Assembly (NCBI RefSeq): GCF_021917145.1
Contig: NC_061081.1
Location: forward strand, 9,758,100 to 9,822,099
Origin: Hypomesus transpacificus
Taxonomy: Eukaryota; Chordata; Actinopteri; Osmeriformes; Osmeridae
DNA length: 64,000 nucleotides
Reading direction: 5' to 3'
Shown: piece after piece, positions 21,887-39,020 of the stretch
Position numbering within the stretch: the first letter of the stretch is position 1
How the letters are laid out: every line of letters begins with the position of its first letter
Position numbers and translations under genes: made by a program
Notes under the pieces: model-generated
What the model saw: only the letters and a program-made list of their open reading frames with translations
The model's database searches: none
Told to the model about the DNA's origin: nothing

Positions 21887-24877
21887 ATGGTGTTAGATAC
21901 TATTTCGCGAATCATAAAAACGCAGCTTCCAGCCTATCTCAAGAAGCTTCCCCTCCCGGAGACGATCGGTGGATTTGCAAGACTAACAGGTAAACTACAA
22001 CGTTGCAATTGTAGAATTATAGCCATGCATTGCTTAGGTCTAGCTAATGTGGCTAGACTTACGAGCTAACTTTGGGAACATTGAAGAATAAGTTGTAAAC
22101 TGTAAATACCAAAGGATAGTCACGTACAGAAATACCATTTACGTTTCACTTGACACGTGATGTTATAACACAATGTGGACATCAGAACACATGACAAAGA
22201 TTTGAAGAGAGGAAAACTTGGAGGATGTTGTATGATGCCAGACACAAATGTATTATCATAATCACTGGAGTTTGGTTGAATACGAGTGCTCTCTGGTATG
22301 TCTTAAATGATCATTAAAGAATTAGCTAATGTAAAAAAAATGTTTGCTTATGTTTGCCAAAAACAGTTTTTCATTGTCTTCTTGTTCTGAAACATAACAC
22401 TAACAACAACTCTACATTGAAAGTGAAGAAAATATCAGGGGTTGATATTTAGAAGGATTTATGTGCAGTCCCTTCTAAGGAAACTTGGCAAGAGGTTGAG
22501 ATCTAAATGCTAATATGTCATTTATGTGCGTGTACATATTTCAAGTGAATATACATGAATACATAAAGGCCAAACCCTTACTTAATTGTTTGGAAAAATT
22601 CAAGAAACCATGTCCAGTTTGACCTTTAAGGCTAACTTGCTCAAATAGTGAGTGTCCGACAGGGCCTATTAATAGTCCTAAATGCTGAGCTAGGCTGACA
22701 TGCCTGTGTGGGACATAACATACATGGAACATACATTGGCAAACTGGAAGAAGAGTGGGTGGACAATATGGGTTCTCTTGCAGTGAGCTGAGGAATGTAC
22801 ACCTTCTCCAAAACACTTCAATTAGGCTATCAGTCTTGATGATGGCCCGTCATTATTAGTGATCTGATCCAAGTTCAGAGCTGACATTGGATGACTCAGC
22901 AAACAGCCCAGTTTAAGCTTCCTCTTGCAGTCACTGTTCTTGTTAAGTACGGTAAAAAAAGTATCTTCTCTTTTTCAAGAGAAGGAGGAATTAAAACACA
23001 CATGAACAGTTGTAAATACTAAGGCTTTACATGTGAGTCTGGGGCTAGGATCTTTACTTGTATCCCTGCAGATAAATCAGATTTACTTGAACCCCTTGAC
23101 AAACTTGTTTAGTAATGTTTTGACAGGTATGTATTTTCACAATTATGTAAGTAAGACTTTATTTATATGGTACATTTCATACAAGAATTGTAGCTCAAGG
23201 TGCTTTGCATAAAATCAATAAAAACAATAATACAAGTGACAAAAGTAATAATTAAAATAGCAAATCTATAAGAACAATAATATAAGTAATAAAAGTAGTA
23301 AAACCCTTTTGAGATAAAATTACTTGAATGCTTCGGTTAAAAAGGTAGGTTTTAAGCCGTCTTAAAAAAAAATGTCTAGCGTGTTTGCTTCCCTAATATT
23401 TATAGGCCTGCATTTGATGATCGCAGTGTTCTACCTGTTGTGTAGTTCATAAGGGAGTTAGCAATGTAGCTAGGTCGTTGTCCGTGTAGAGCTTTGTATG
23501 TAAGGAAAAGGACCTTAAAGTCAATTCTGAAGGTAACAGGGAGCCAGTGTAAAGTGGCTAGGACAAGACTAATGTATTCTATGTGCGTGTGTGAATCCCT
23601 CCCAGTCTCAGAGTGGCTCCGGTTGCTGCCCCTCTTGGGAATCCTTGCTCTGCTAGGATATCTGACCATCCGGCCCTTCCTGCCTAAGAAGAAGAAGCAG
23701 AGAGACAGCTTGATCAACCTGAAGATCCAGAAAGAAAATCCCAAAGTTGTCAACGAGATTGATATTGAGGACCTGAAGAGCACCAACGTCTGTTACTGCC
23801 GTTGCTGGCGCTCCAAAACGGTCAGTAATGAAACAATACAGACATTGCATTGGGCACGACCATGCGTCCTCTAATGGGTCGCACAGCCGCCTAACTAGAA
23901 GTACTGAGCAGCAATCATCTGACTGGGGGGAGGGGTCATTACCAGGCTTGCACAGAGCTTGATAACAACCCGTTCATTTGAATCAGGTGTGTTGGGGCAG
24001 GGAAACATCTCAAACATATGGAACAGCGGATCCCGAGGACCAGGATTGAACAACCCTGTTATACGACGACAAAAAAAGTTGATTAAAAAGTGCATTGAAA
24101 AGACTGCAAAAAAGTGGATGAACCCACAACAAATAATCAGCCAAGATCTCAAAGCATTTTATTCTGTTAACTGTAGTCTAAATATTCTAAACCATCTTCC
24201 CCAATATTTTTTCTGTTCTCGAACGTGGCTCACACATAACAGCTTTTTCATAGAATCATTTTTGTTTAAAACCAATTTGTTTAAAACAAATTCAAAATTA
24301 AACAAATTCATTTTTTGCCTACGTCAGAGACACCATATACCTATCATTAAGCCAGGAGTCACTGTACTGCACACCCGGATGAGCCGTAAGTTCAACATGG
24401 CACTGAGCATATCTTGGGTTTGTGAGCTTCAATGCACCAATGAGCACTTGCCATAGAACCAACAATACCCTATCTTTAATAGTAGGTCTATGGATGCTAC
24501 CCCAGTTTGTTAACACTTCCCAAATTTCAGCCACTTTAGTTTTAAGGGACATAGTAGGAAGATATAAGGGACATATTCCTACCAATGTCAAGAGGCTATT
24601 GAAACATACCCACCAATACTTAGCGCCAGAGCAGTGTTATACAAAAGGTTAGCTCCACCAGTGTTAAAATCAAACTGTTGTTGTTGTCCTTGTTTTTCTA
24701 CTGTACTTTTTATATATTGCTTTAGATAAGTTTGATGAATAAAATCTCAAATGGTCATCTAATATTAAGTGTTGTTTCCTGTTTCAGTTTCCTGTTTGTG
24801 ATAAATCACACATAAAACACAATGAGTTGACGGGAGACAACGTGGGCCCTCTCATACTGAAGAAGAAGATTCTATAA
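21887..24877 (+). CDS. cisd2: CDGSH iron-sulfur domain-containing protein 2 (NAF-1/Miner1)
   Basis: This is a small ER/outer-mitochondrial membrane protein that binds a labile [2Fe-2S] cluster as a dimer; it acts in Ca2+ handling and autophagy control, and loss causes Wolfram syndrome 2 in humans. Three exons: 21887-21989, 23606-23820 and 24788-24877, giving exactly 135 residues, the human length. Exon 1 encodes the lumenal N-terminus ([20 protein letters not shown]). Exon 2 has a single membrane helix (about residues 38-58, [14 protein letters not shown]) followed by PFLPKKKK. The cluster motif [16 protein letters not shown] spans intron 2. All four ligands (three Cys and the His) are present. 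The usual CDGSH reads CDKSH. The C-terminus is [18 protein letters not shown] polyA signal AATAAA lies at 25385-25390. A LINE fragment ends about 40 bases before the exon 2 acceptor. Confidence 0.96.
23146..23575 (-). mobile_element. 3' end of a non-LTR retrotransposon
   Basis: On the minus strand, codons from about 23570 to 23400 read [19 protein letters not shown], then [12 protein letters not shown] and [10 protein letters not shown]. This is the familiar C-terminal end of fish L2/CR1-like reverse-transcriptase ORFs. Downstream is an AT-rich 3' UTR ending in AATAAAG and a TTAC-type tail (about 23146). It is truncated at its 5' end, lies in cisd2 intron 1 antisense to the gene, and stops just before the exon 2 acceptor. 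The clade is not certain. Confidence 0.65.
23925..24062 (+). repeat. Dispersed-repeat-like segment in cisd2 intron 2
   Basis: The stretch with CAGGTGTGTTGGGGCAGGGA, then ATCCCGAGGACCAGGATTG and ending in AACCCTG resembles a repeat common in fish genomes. No second copy is in this window, so the call rests on recall only. Confidence 0.35.
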
Positions 24878-25384
24878 TGAACCATCAACACCCTCTGTGG
24901 AGGCATCTGCCACCTCCCTGTCTACTTACACTATAGTTGCAGGTTTTTTTTTTGTCTTTTAAGTTTTATGTTATTTCTATACTTAAAATGTTTGTTTTTA
25001 TCATCATTTTGTGTTCTGTCAATTCTTCACACTCATGACAATTTTGCCTATTGATGCTGAAAACTGTTATATAATAATGACTTCCTCACCTTCCTTCCAG
25101 ACTGAATTCCCTTAATTTAGCAACAATGTGCCATAACTGAGATTGGTTTTACACTCCTTCTGATATGGACTGTCAAATTCTCTTAGCTAACCTGCAAAGC
25201 ATTGCTCAGTTCCAGATTATTTGGGACCACTTTGAGGGAAACTTGAATCTCTTCCTACAACTGTCATTCACAAGGACAGTACCATTTTGTATGATATCAC
25301 CAAAAGACAACTTTGTTTAACTTGCCTCAGAACTACTGTATACTTGTTAAGTGTTGAACCTGCCTACACACTTGTGAACTATTT

Positions 25385-25390
25385 AATAAA
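25385..25390 (+). terminator. Candidate polyadenylation signal of cisd2
   Basis: AATAAA about 510 bases after the cisd2 stop. The convergent neighbour slc9b2 ends at 27046, with its own candidate signal at 26208-26213 on the minus strand, so the two 3' UTRs need not overlap. Confidence 0.5.
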
Positions 25391-27045
25391 TATTGTATGT
25401 ATGGGACATAACACAAATTACGTAGCAAGGTAGGTTCAAACCTTTATCAATCCCTTAATTTTGTGTTGGTATTTTTTGTGTACTTCCAACTCGATTTGTA
25501 ACATTACAGATCAACTGTAGGTAGAATTCTAATGCTGGGACACAATATTAGAACTCTTTAAACACCAAAATATGTTGTTAACTGTACTTATTTGTTGTCA
25601 AACAGAGCATTAGAATTATACCAATTAATTCGTACATTTATATAAGGAAGAGATACGATGATTTGGGTTAAATACCACATCCCGAAGATATAGATTTTGG
25701 TTCAACGGTAAAGCATAACTGTTGTAATATAAGAATAAAATATCAAATAAATTTCCCCATTATATGTAATGGTTTGCTAAGCAGGTAAAACACCTACCAA
25801 CATATGTCTTTTGAGGAGGGTCTACTTTTATTCTGGAGACTAAGATGGTAGATAGGCAGTAACTCCCTGCATATTGGCCAGCGAGTTCCTGGTGGAGGTT
25901 ATTTGGATTTTATTTACTTTGTTCAGGTTGCAAATGGAAGCATTCATATTAATGTGCCATATATGAACAGGAACACAACAGTACATTTATTTTTGATTTA
26001 TTGCTATTTATTGCAAATTTTAAATTTTAAAACAATTATGTATCTCATTTTACTGCTTGAAATACAGAAAAAAACATTAATAAGAGGTCATATATAAAAC
26101 ATCTCTAATTCACAATACATTCTTTAAGTTATCAAAATAACATGGCCATAAAAACACTCAAATGTAAACTAAAATATATCTTCATGGTTGGTTTTACACT
26201 ATTGACCTTTATTTAATTTTGGATTAAATTGAACAGTATTCTGAATTTCCAATTTTCCCTATCATATGACAATATTTAATCTACATGAGCATGGCTTTCA
26301 AAAAGATATATAAAGCAGGATGTCTCCAACCATCTAAAACCATCCCCTATTTATCATCTTGTCTTCATATTATCTTTTACAGCTAATACAACACACTAAT
26401 AAATATACACACAACAGAAAACATCAGATGTTTTAACATTTTGTGCTTAAATCCTTAGGACTAAGCATACTTGACAGTATTCATAAGGTGTACAATTTAG
26501 AACTTTACACCTTTGTACAGCGAGTTACAGTTGTGGACATTTCAAGTATTGAAAGGTTTTGCACAAAAATATAGAGGTATAAAAAGGTTTGGTAAACCCG
26601 GGATAGACACCTCATTATATCTCAAAACATATGGTTACAAGTTTTTTTCAAAACAATGTAAATATACTCTTAAACAATATTGTCCATTATACTGCACATG
26701 CAATATGCTTGTATCCTCAGTACTGCGCTCATGCTCACTGCTTGGATGTAAAGTATCGGCTTTGTTGTGTGCATGAATAAAACTAACAGAGGCTATGAAT
26801 AAAGACATGATTCATTTGTTCCTTCAGGGTATCAGCCAGGACTGACCGAAAATATTTTTAAAAAGGAACCAGAAACAGTCACTGATGTTTCAGAGGAGAA
26901 GCCCCTGCAAACTGAGGGGGAAGGAGGAGGCACCTGGAGCTCGGCTTCCATGATTGGTTCATGTACTCAGTATACAGGAAGTCTTGGTAGAAACAAGGTA
27001 CTATCCAGGCATGCCAGGGGGTCAGGGGCTAGCACCGGCTGGAGG

Positions 27046-30000
27046 TCAGAGGGTACTCTCATAGGTGATAGGGCTCTCTGTGTCGCCGGGGCACTCCCCA
27101 ACCTTGCCTAGAGATCCAGAAGAAACGGGGAAGAAAGGACAACTGTAGCCTAAACATCAAGGGTGGCAAGAAGGATAGGAAAAAGTCATGTCAGTGCTCT
27201 CAGTTAAAAAAGTTTAATTATTGCTGTATCGTATGGACTAATATTTCATGACACAACATACATTGATTGAGGTAGAAAGCTGAACTAACTATTCCCCTTT
27301 AGCCTATAGAGATTAAAAAGATTCCATTGTACAGTGGTGTACTATTGAAATGAAACATGCAATATGAGATGCAGTAAACAAAGGCAACCCACAGGATAAT
27401 GCAAATTCTCACATCCCCACTTTCTATAAAGGGATTCAAAGAGATTAGATAAAGGGAATCTGTTTTTCATATTGGTCCTCTGTTCCATGTGGCTATACAG
27501 TAGGCCTAGATTCGAGGAGCTGTGGTGGGCGGGTAAATACACCATTAGCAAATATATCACAGATGACTATTGTTTTGTGTCACGTACGAATGGGCGTAAA
27601 TGTTTGAGTGTGTGTGTGTGCGTCTTTGTGCATGAGTCTATGCATGTGTGTTCCTCACCCCAGGAAGAATTCCTTGGTTTTTGGAGCAGCAGTGGCCCAC
27701 TGAGGCCGATGATCAGGGCCCCTATGGGGGCAGTGAGGAGAATAGAGAGCACCGCCACGGTCAGCACATCCATGCCGTATTTCTGCAGCTGCTGGTCATC
27801 CTTGGTGCGAGCCATGTCCAGAGCGGTGGAGCCAATTGCTGCCTGGGAAGATGGAGAGACCGTTGCCGGGGTTACGGTCTATTCCAATTCATAATAAAAC
27901 CAACTGGCCGAACATCTTGGTGTTTGTTTGTTTGTTTGGTTCCATAGCCTATTTGTCGAGTTTAGCTTTCTGGTAATAGGTGGACTGGACTGGTTTAACA
28001 TGGGCTTGCCTGTACGGTGGCTTTGGGGAGCCAAGCCAGGGAGATGAAAAGCTTCTCCTTGAAATTGAAGCCGGAACACAGCACGCAGACGAAAGTGAAG
28101 AGCACTCGTACCAGAAGAGCAATAGCCAGAGAGGCTATGCCCAGGCCTGAACACACAGGGACAGGAAGTGGACAACAAACACATAGTCAAACGTGAGAGA
28201 GGGGAGGAGGGATGAGTCTTTCACAATGTGTGTATTTGTATGCATTCACATGATTAAAAATTTGTATACAAAAGAAATACAAGGTCAAAATACATTTACT
28301 GCAGTTATCAAAACTTCTAACACTTTAGATTTGCCTTGACAGTGTAAGATGCTAATTTCTCTCACAGGAAACACCAGTGTGTGAATGCTTCTCACCAACA
28401 GTGTGCCCATCCAGCTTGCTGAGTCTTATCTCTGCCCCTATTAGACCAAAGAGCAACGGCTGGAACACATCCCAGGCCCTGCCCACTACTTCCTCCACAG
28501 GGACCTATACACACACACACAGAGACACACCTTAAGAATTTGTTCCAAACGTTATATTAACAAAAGCTGTGAAAAACCAGAGTTGAGAAAACTGCACATA
28601 ATTGTAAACAACATCCAACAGACCCCCAATGTAACCAGACACTGCGACTTCATCGACCCCAACTGTCTCAAGCAGTGATAAAACAGAAAAACTATTTTCT
28701 TCACACACAGCAAATATATAATTGGATGCCTTGTGAGAAAAGGAATGAGCGTTTATATGAGTGTTTTGAAGCCTACCTTGGCCTTGCTCCAGCCCAGACC
28801 AGCCAGGAATGAGAGCACCAGAGTACACAGGCCTCCGGAGCCAGGGAGGCCTGCTACATTGCTGCCGAACACAGCAAACACAGCCAGGCCTAGCACCAGG
28901 AATGACCGCTTCATCACTACGTGTTTCTGTCACACAAAAAAACATATGCTGTTACACCGGCATAAGTAACTTTGGACGCTGAAAAACATGACATGAACTC
29001 TGATGGACATTGTGGGGATGAACAAGCCTGGCCTTTCATACATTTTCCTGAAGAGCTAATGCTTTCAAAACTGGTTCTATTCAATACTTAAACATTTCTG
29101 ATAAGGACATTAAATTTGTAAACTGCAGTGTTGGTTCAGCAGAAATTTCAAGAGGGGGTACGTTGCAGATTAAAAAGTCTAATATTAATACAATTATACA
29201 AAACAACTATTTCAAAAAGGTTTCGGTTTTCAGCCACTTGTAGCCAGAATTTCTGTTTTGGTGCATCACTAACATAGACCCTATTCTCCATTCCTGGTGA
29301 TAGTCTGTACCTGGTCTGGGCTGGGGAAATAGCGGATCAGACCCCCAAGCAGACCTCCGACCAGCAGACCTCCTGCCACCTCCAGTGCCCCTCTCCCCAC
29401 GTTGTACCACGTGGAGCCTTGACAGGGAACAAACAACATGATTCACCACAAGACATCACCATCAAACAGCATTTTAAAAACAGGTCTGTGTACTCATTCA
29501 CACTTATTGCAAGCACCTGGATCTGAAGTATTCAGTAAAATCTGGTTTTTGTTACATTTGTTTTTGTATTTTTGGACCATTTAAAACAAAGACATCATAT
29601 CATATATGTAATGTTAATCACTGTGAATATGAGTTTTATGGGTGAAGAGAACATTGGTCATGGTGATGGTAACATGTATCTATGGTAAATGGATCAATGT
29701 CTAGGAGAGGTCACTGATAACAGTCTGCTGGTTCCACCTACTGGAAGTGCACATCAACACAGATAAATACCTCTCCAATTTACTGTGTAGTCTGAGGTTT
29801 AAGTTGAAGAGTATTGACTCTTGTCTTTTTCCCTCTAAACTTATACATATACACATACACACATGCTACCTGTGGCAAAGGCTACACCCAGGCAGGTGGT
29901 GAAGCCGGTTATGGCTAGGATATCATCAAAGCTGCCAGCAGCCATCAGCAGGGTGGGGATGCCCTGCTCAACGCCGTAGCCGTCCTTCTGCAGAATCAGC

Positions 30001-32884
30001 ATAGAGGGGACAATAACAGCAGGGGACACTGCCCCCAGAACGAAGCTGCGGGGTCAGGGGAGGAGAACAAAGAGATTGGGGACATGAGAGGGCATATGGT
30101 TAATTTAATAATAACCACATTCAAGTCATTCACTTCTAAACTGTCATAAGAGTGTGGGCATCATTCTCAAGAAGAAACTAACAGAGTTTTGAAATAACAG
30201 AAGGGGAAAAAAAGCTGTGGAACGAGAAAAAGAAAGAAAGAACAAAAGGAGAGATAAGGAGGAATGGCGGAGTTTACCCCAGGATGAAGCCCCAAACCCA
30301 CGGTAGGCCCATGAGAAAGTGAGAGACCACAGCAACAGTGCAGGCCTCAATCACACAGGGTCCCACTCCCAACCGCATGCAAACTGCTTTCAGCTTCCTC
30401 AATGCCTGAGAATACACACATTCACATTCACAATTAAAGGGAAGTTGAATAAACCAACAGAAACAATTTACACAATTGATAATTGAGAAAGAGGCAGGAA
30501 GTGAAACCACCCCTTTGTTTGACATACTGAGCCATCCAATCCCAGGCCTGCTCTGCTTAGGATTACAGCAAGGGCTATGTTCCTCAGGGAGGCAGACCAC
30601 CTGAAGTCAATGTAAACTGCATCATTCACCACAGGGATGTTACGCAACAGGAAGCCCATCAACAGCATGCCTGCAGAGCACAAGCAAAATAAATACTATA
30701 TTTAAAACAATATGTATGACACATTAAAGAAACACAGATATCAGTTTTCTACAACACTTAAAAAATTTAAAATAATAATTCTCACACCGAGACGGAAAAA
30801 GAAAACATGATCTCACTGCTGATGAAACATTCCTACACTGAAATAGTAAATAAAAAGCAGGTTTAAAATCCCCCTAAGACAGATCCAAAGGAATATACCT
30901 GGCTGACTCAATAAAGTCTTTGTTAAGGCTCCCTGGGTCTTTTGCTTTTTCAAGTATCAGTTCAATAACTTACTGTATTTACTGCAAGATAAAAAGGGGC
31001 TCATATTTGAGTGTGCTGAATATTATTTCTAGGGTGTGGAATTTATATGCCCCATATACTTTACAATATCAGCAGGGTTGCCGTAGCACTGTCCTGTCAC
31101 AGGTGTGTTGTCTGTACCCTATGAAACCAGAATGTATATGTACTGTATACAGCTTACCAAGGAGTGGAGGAAAGGGTGGCAGTTTGGGCAGGCGTACGAG
31201 GGCCACTAGTTTTCCCCCGGTGACTGCACAGATAAAAAGCACGGTGATACCGAACAGGTTCCCACCTGGCAGACACTCCTTCTCTGTGATAGACCACACT
31301 GCTGCAAAGAGTACTGCAGCCAACAGCACTGAGGAAGGGAGGATTAAGAATGAGTCAGCATTAACAGAAAAACACAAATGTAGTAAAAATAAACTGCCAC
31401 CACAGATATTTAAATGAATTAGCATTATGTAATCATGTCAAAGCATGGAAACAGCATCGACAGCAGGAAAATCCATGCAGGTATTCTACTTTTATAAATG
31501 TTTCTCTAATGAGGAGAGTTATTGGTTGAGTTGTCAAAAACTGATACAATTTGACGATCATCTGTGTATTTGGGGCTACATTACAGCCCCTCTAACCTTG
31601 TTTGGCACATTATAAACACCACCCCGTGAACCCATGGTAATGCTCTCCTATGTAACACGATTACAGTAACAAGCTGCCACTAAGGTACAACCACATGTGG
31701 CAATACAGACATTTAATAGATCAAAAGTAATTCACTATCTTTTCAGTTCTTACTTATTTACAGAGCATAATTGAAAAGGGCATGCTGTTTCCATGCAGTG
31801 GAAGCCCTAGTTTGCTCCAGGTGTCTTTCACCCACCTTTAGTCACAAGTGAGGCCCACAGGCCTCTGGGCGGGCAGGGGCATATCCTGCACAGCAGGGGG
31901 CAGCAGACCACAGGCGGGTCGGTGTTGGTGCTGGCGTCAACCACAGGGTTGTGAGGGATGAAATAGGTGGTCTCTTCTGTGACGTTAGGGCTGGAACAAC
32001 GCCGGACCACCACCTGGATCTGGTTCACACTCAGATGTTGCTAAACGGACGGGGCGGACGGAGGGGGACAAAGGTCAAAATCTAATTATGTGATGGCCGT
32101 TGTTTCTTTTTTGAACCTTCAAAATGACTACGAACTTTACTTTAGTAAATATTGTTACATTCTTTATGTAGACTTGTTGAGTGCGTTTATGAACAAACTA
32201 ATTGTAAGTGATTAAATAGTTTTAGTTCTGTTAAGTTGAGATACGAGTTGACTGATCTTGATAGCACACTACTTAATGGAGTGAATCTAGAAAACACTGA
32301 TAAAAGGTTTTAAGAGTTGCATTGTTGCCTTTATCTATGTTCCACCGTTGTGGGACGATACTCCCTTTTGGTACACTTAACACTAGCTACCTTTCTTTCA
32401 ATGCATTGAATGAAGTTATAATAAGATGATGAGGAAAACATTTAGATGAAAAAATGCTACATATTGGAACACAACCGTTCTTTCTGACCTCATTTGGCTA
32501 TGGTTATGGTATATTTAAAGAAAAGAATCTGGAAACTCTCCCAAATGAATCTATTAACACATTAGGTTCCAAATTGTGGGGATTCCACAGTAAAACGATC
32601 ACATTATATTACACAGCGTTCCCGACCTCGAACTACCTGGCTGATAGTCATGGCATATTAGTTATACCATGTGTAAAACCTTTTTACAGTTCTATTAGGA
32701 ATATCACTGCGATAATGACTAGACTTTGTTATGATATTACAGCAAAACTATGTTTGCGTTTGAAAGACCATACCTCTGTATGATTGGCTGCTGGAGCAGC
32801 GGGTATGTCCGAGACGGGACTGGGTACTCGGCTGTGTGCTGGGCTGGGCACGGGTGTAGGTGGTTTAGGCTGAGCTTCCTCCAT
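27046..32884 (-). CDS. slc9b2: Sodium/hydrogen exchanger 9B2 (NHA2)
   Basis: This is a cation/proton antiporter of the CPA2-like NHA family, with multiple membrane helices, acting at the plasma membrane and in organelles. Twelve coding exons: 32774-32884, 31836-32040, 31158-31328, 30528-30670, 30278-30405, 29870-30045, 29311-29417, 28777-28926, 28396-28504, 28010-28146, 27659-27842 and 27046-27107. They total 560 residues; human has 537. The N-terminus is a hydrophilic Pro-rich tail (MEEAQPKPPTPVPSP), then WSITEKECLPGGNLFG. The ion-binding pair is in AAGSFDDILAITGF (exon 6), and LAWLPKATVQAAIG joins exons 10 and 11. Intron 10 has a GC donor (CAG|GCAAGC). The start ATG at 32884 has a strong GCCATGG context; an ATG just upstream is out of frame. 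The last exon (ending TESPITYESTL) is inferred from phase and splice sites. slc9b1 is the alternative, but only one copy is here. Confidence 0.92.
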
Positions 32885-34789
32885 GGCATGTAAAATGATT
32901 TTACCCTTGTTCTAGTAACACTGCAAACCCAGTGGATGGGTGGGGTTGGCCATTGGTGGGCAGGTCCTTCTGCTCTGAATGACCTCTTGCTCTCATTCAC
33001 ACCTGTACCTGTCGAAAAAAGGAAAAATACATTAAGTAAATATGCCCATGAACTGCACCTGAACCAACCTAAACCCTCAAGAAATACAAGGAAAAACGTA
33101 TAGGAAAACTCAAGGGAAGAAGAAACAATTCAGTCAGGGATCCTCTCCTCCAGAGAAGGGTAGGTGACACAGATAGGTGCATATCATAGGCTGAACACAG
33201 TGACGCATCAAGAATAGAGATTATTTTTGCTAATGGCTTACGAATCAATGTGTTAATATGGCAGTTTGGGGAGCGGTCAGCTACAGAGCTGGGAAGCAAA
33301 TGATCAGCACAACACCACAAGGTGGCCAGGTAGATTACTACGGCAACGTACTCTGTGAAACAAACCTGCTCACTGGCATGTTTTCTTCAACTAACCCTGA
33401 GTTTCTCCTAGTCTTGAGGGTGAAGTAGGGTGACAAAACGGTGCAACTGTTGCAGACAATTCTCTCCTCAGCAGGCGAAGCTTTAGATTTACCCGTTGAT
33501 CTACGTTCCAACCCGGTCATGAGCTTTGGGTAATGACCGAATACCGTATACCTGCATTTTCACATGGATACTTTTACGGTGGTTTTGTTCATAGGAAATC
33601 ATATCATAAAATGATATCAGTAGAAAGTGAACACTACATATTTCTACACATCTCACACTTTTTCGGAAGAATTTAAGTATAATTAGAATACCGGTATTTG
33701 AACAATTTGGGAATTTAAAATTTTAAAGTTGACAATGCTTTGATACAGATTTCCAATTAATCAAGATAAGATGTTACAATTTCAGTTATATGTGTAAGAT
33801 TACATTTTCAGTTGTGTAAGTGGATACATTTTCAATCATATGTGAGGTTACATTTTAATTTCCATGTGTGAGAGGTGTTCATTGTGGTATGAGAGGTTTG
33901 CACTAATGAGTATGAGACGGTTACAGTTGTCATCGTGAGGCTACATTTGCACTTGCATTTTAGGCGTTCAGCAGTGAATGTGAGTGTTTCAGTAGCGTTT
34001 GTGAGAGGCATGAAGGTGTTCTATGCAATGTATGAGAGGTGAGTTTGAATTTTGGTCCACATGGCCCAGACATGCCTTAACATGAGCAGAACTACTGTCT
34101 GAAATGAAGCCGTAGCACTGTCGTGGCACAGGTGAAATATGAACACTACAGTACCAGGAAATGTAGTATGAAAGTCCTAGTCACGGGACAGAAACAGAAT
34201 TGTTTTGAACAGGAGCTACCTAGCAACAGACGTTGGTTAATCCACTTTTGAAGAGACCACACACTAATCAACGCTAGCATTACAGCGAGACCATATGGCA
34301 CCTATTGACAGGCAGTTGAACTAGCTAATACTCAAGTGGTCCTCTCAAGGTTTCCTTTTGTTCTGACGTTTCTCCTTGTCTTCTTTGGGGAGTTAACGCT
34401 AGGGATGTTTGGGAGCGGGTCTGTGGGCATCTGTGTGATTGTACCCCTCTGTGACATTTACGAGTGAAGAGGGCTTGAGTACAGTCTGTAGCCTATAAAT
34501 AATGTTTGAGCAAGCTAGGCTAGCTACCTTTCGAGAACACTTAAATACACACTATGAATTGGTGAATTGGCTATAGTTGTATTAGTCCATTTTACAACAA
34601 ACTGTTTAGTATGAACCTTGGTCATTAAGAATTCAGACACCAAGTTACTAGTACTGTACAGCTAGCTAGCTCTACTGTAGCCAGGTATTCTATCTCTAAC
34701 TAACGCGATATAAATCCATCGTAATATAAATCACTGAGCAATGTATTATCCTTTTTATATTATTTCCACGAAAAACAAAAACTACTCAC

Positions 34790-34870
34790 CAATATCGCAA
34801 TAACTGTCATGCTTCCACTTGAACTAGCTGCCTCCGTATGCCAGCGGATTTCACAGATGGAGACAAATAG
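34790..34870 (-). other. Probable 5' noncoding exon and promoter of slc9b2
   Basis: A strong minus-strand donor (TTG|GTGAGTAG) sits at 34789/34790, about 1.9 kb upstream of the slc9b2 start codon, with no other gene to claim it. The upstream edge is not determinable. It would make slc9b2 start about 400 bases from the bdh2 3' end on the same strand. Confidence 0.4.
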
Positions 34871-35244
34871 GAACGAGAGGATTAGCATGCCTAGTTGACA
34901 GCCGCACTAGTTGCAACTAACGGGGAGGCGTAGAGCTGGGTGTTTTGGGGGGGTGGGCTAGTCAGTTCAATTCACCACTGACTTCATTTTAATAACTCGA
35001 AAACCGAAATATCTTTACGTTTCTTTATTTAATTCAGATTCATACACAATTACAGGCTCAAAAGTACAGCAAATATGTTAACATTAATTTGATGCATCAC
35101 TATATTAAAAACCGTTGTGAAATTGTGAGGCAACATTGGTCTTTAATTGCAAATTAAGGCCCCACTGCTCAACGAGCAAAAAAAAAGGCCTAGGCTTTGA
35201 TTTGAACTGAACACAGATGCTGTGATGTTCCCACTGCAGGGTCT

Positions 35245-38521
<3,277 letters not shown>

Positions 38522-39020
38522 GGTTCAGCCTTCAATAGCAAAAATAAAACTGAGAATTACTAATTTTAACATTTTAATACTCAAAACACAATAGCAAGAG
38601 TGCAGTGAGGAGAGATTTGCTGATCTAGCTATTCCATTAGCTGAAACTGCCATAATTGACATTATAACATTGGCTATTCTAAAACTCCGACAATGATTCC
38701 TTGGTCAAATATAGAAATGTGTGAAATCTCATGGCCAGTGACTAAGATACAGACTGTGGTCAGTGGTCATAGATTAATAATTCAAAAGACAGGCCACTGT
38801 GTGCACATGCAATTACTAACACCGTCCACGCTGGTTCAGGATAGGATGTATGTTAGATAGACATGATAGGACACATAACAGGTTATTGTATCTACAATAT
38901 TACTGCTGCTGTGTTTGTGGCTTGAGTTCATTGTGGTACTGACTTCTAAAATTCAACCCAATATATTTAGGCCTACCTATTGTAATTATCATTAACTACA
39001 ACCTGCTCATTTAAATTTAT

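Noticed and set aside
23400-23786. 128-residue minus-strand ORF in cisd2
   Set aside because: Its N-terminal half is the antisense of cisd2 exon 2 and its C-terminal half is the LINE fragment. It is not a gene by itself.
24422-24652. Short ORFs in cisd2 intron 2
   Set aside because: No splice sites or similarity to known proteins; intron sequence.
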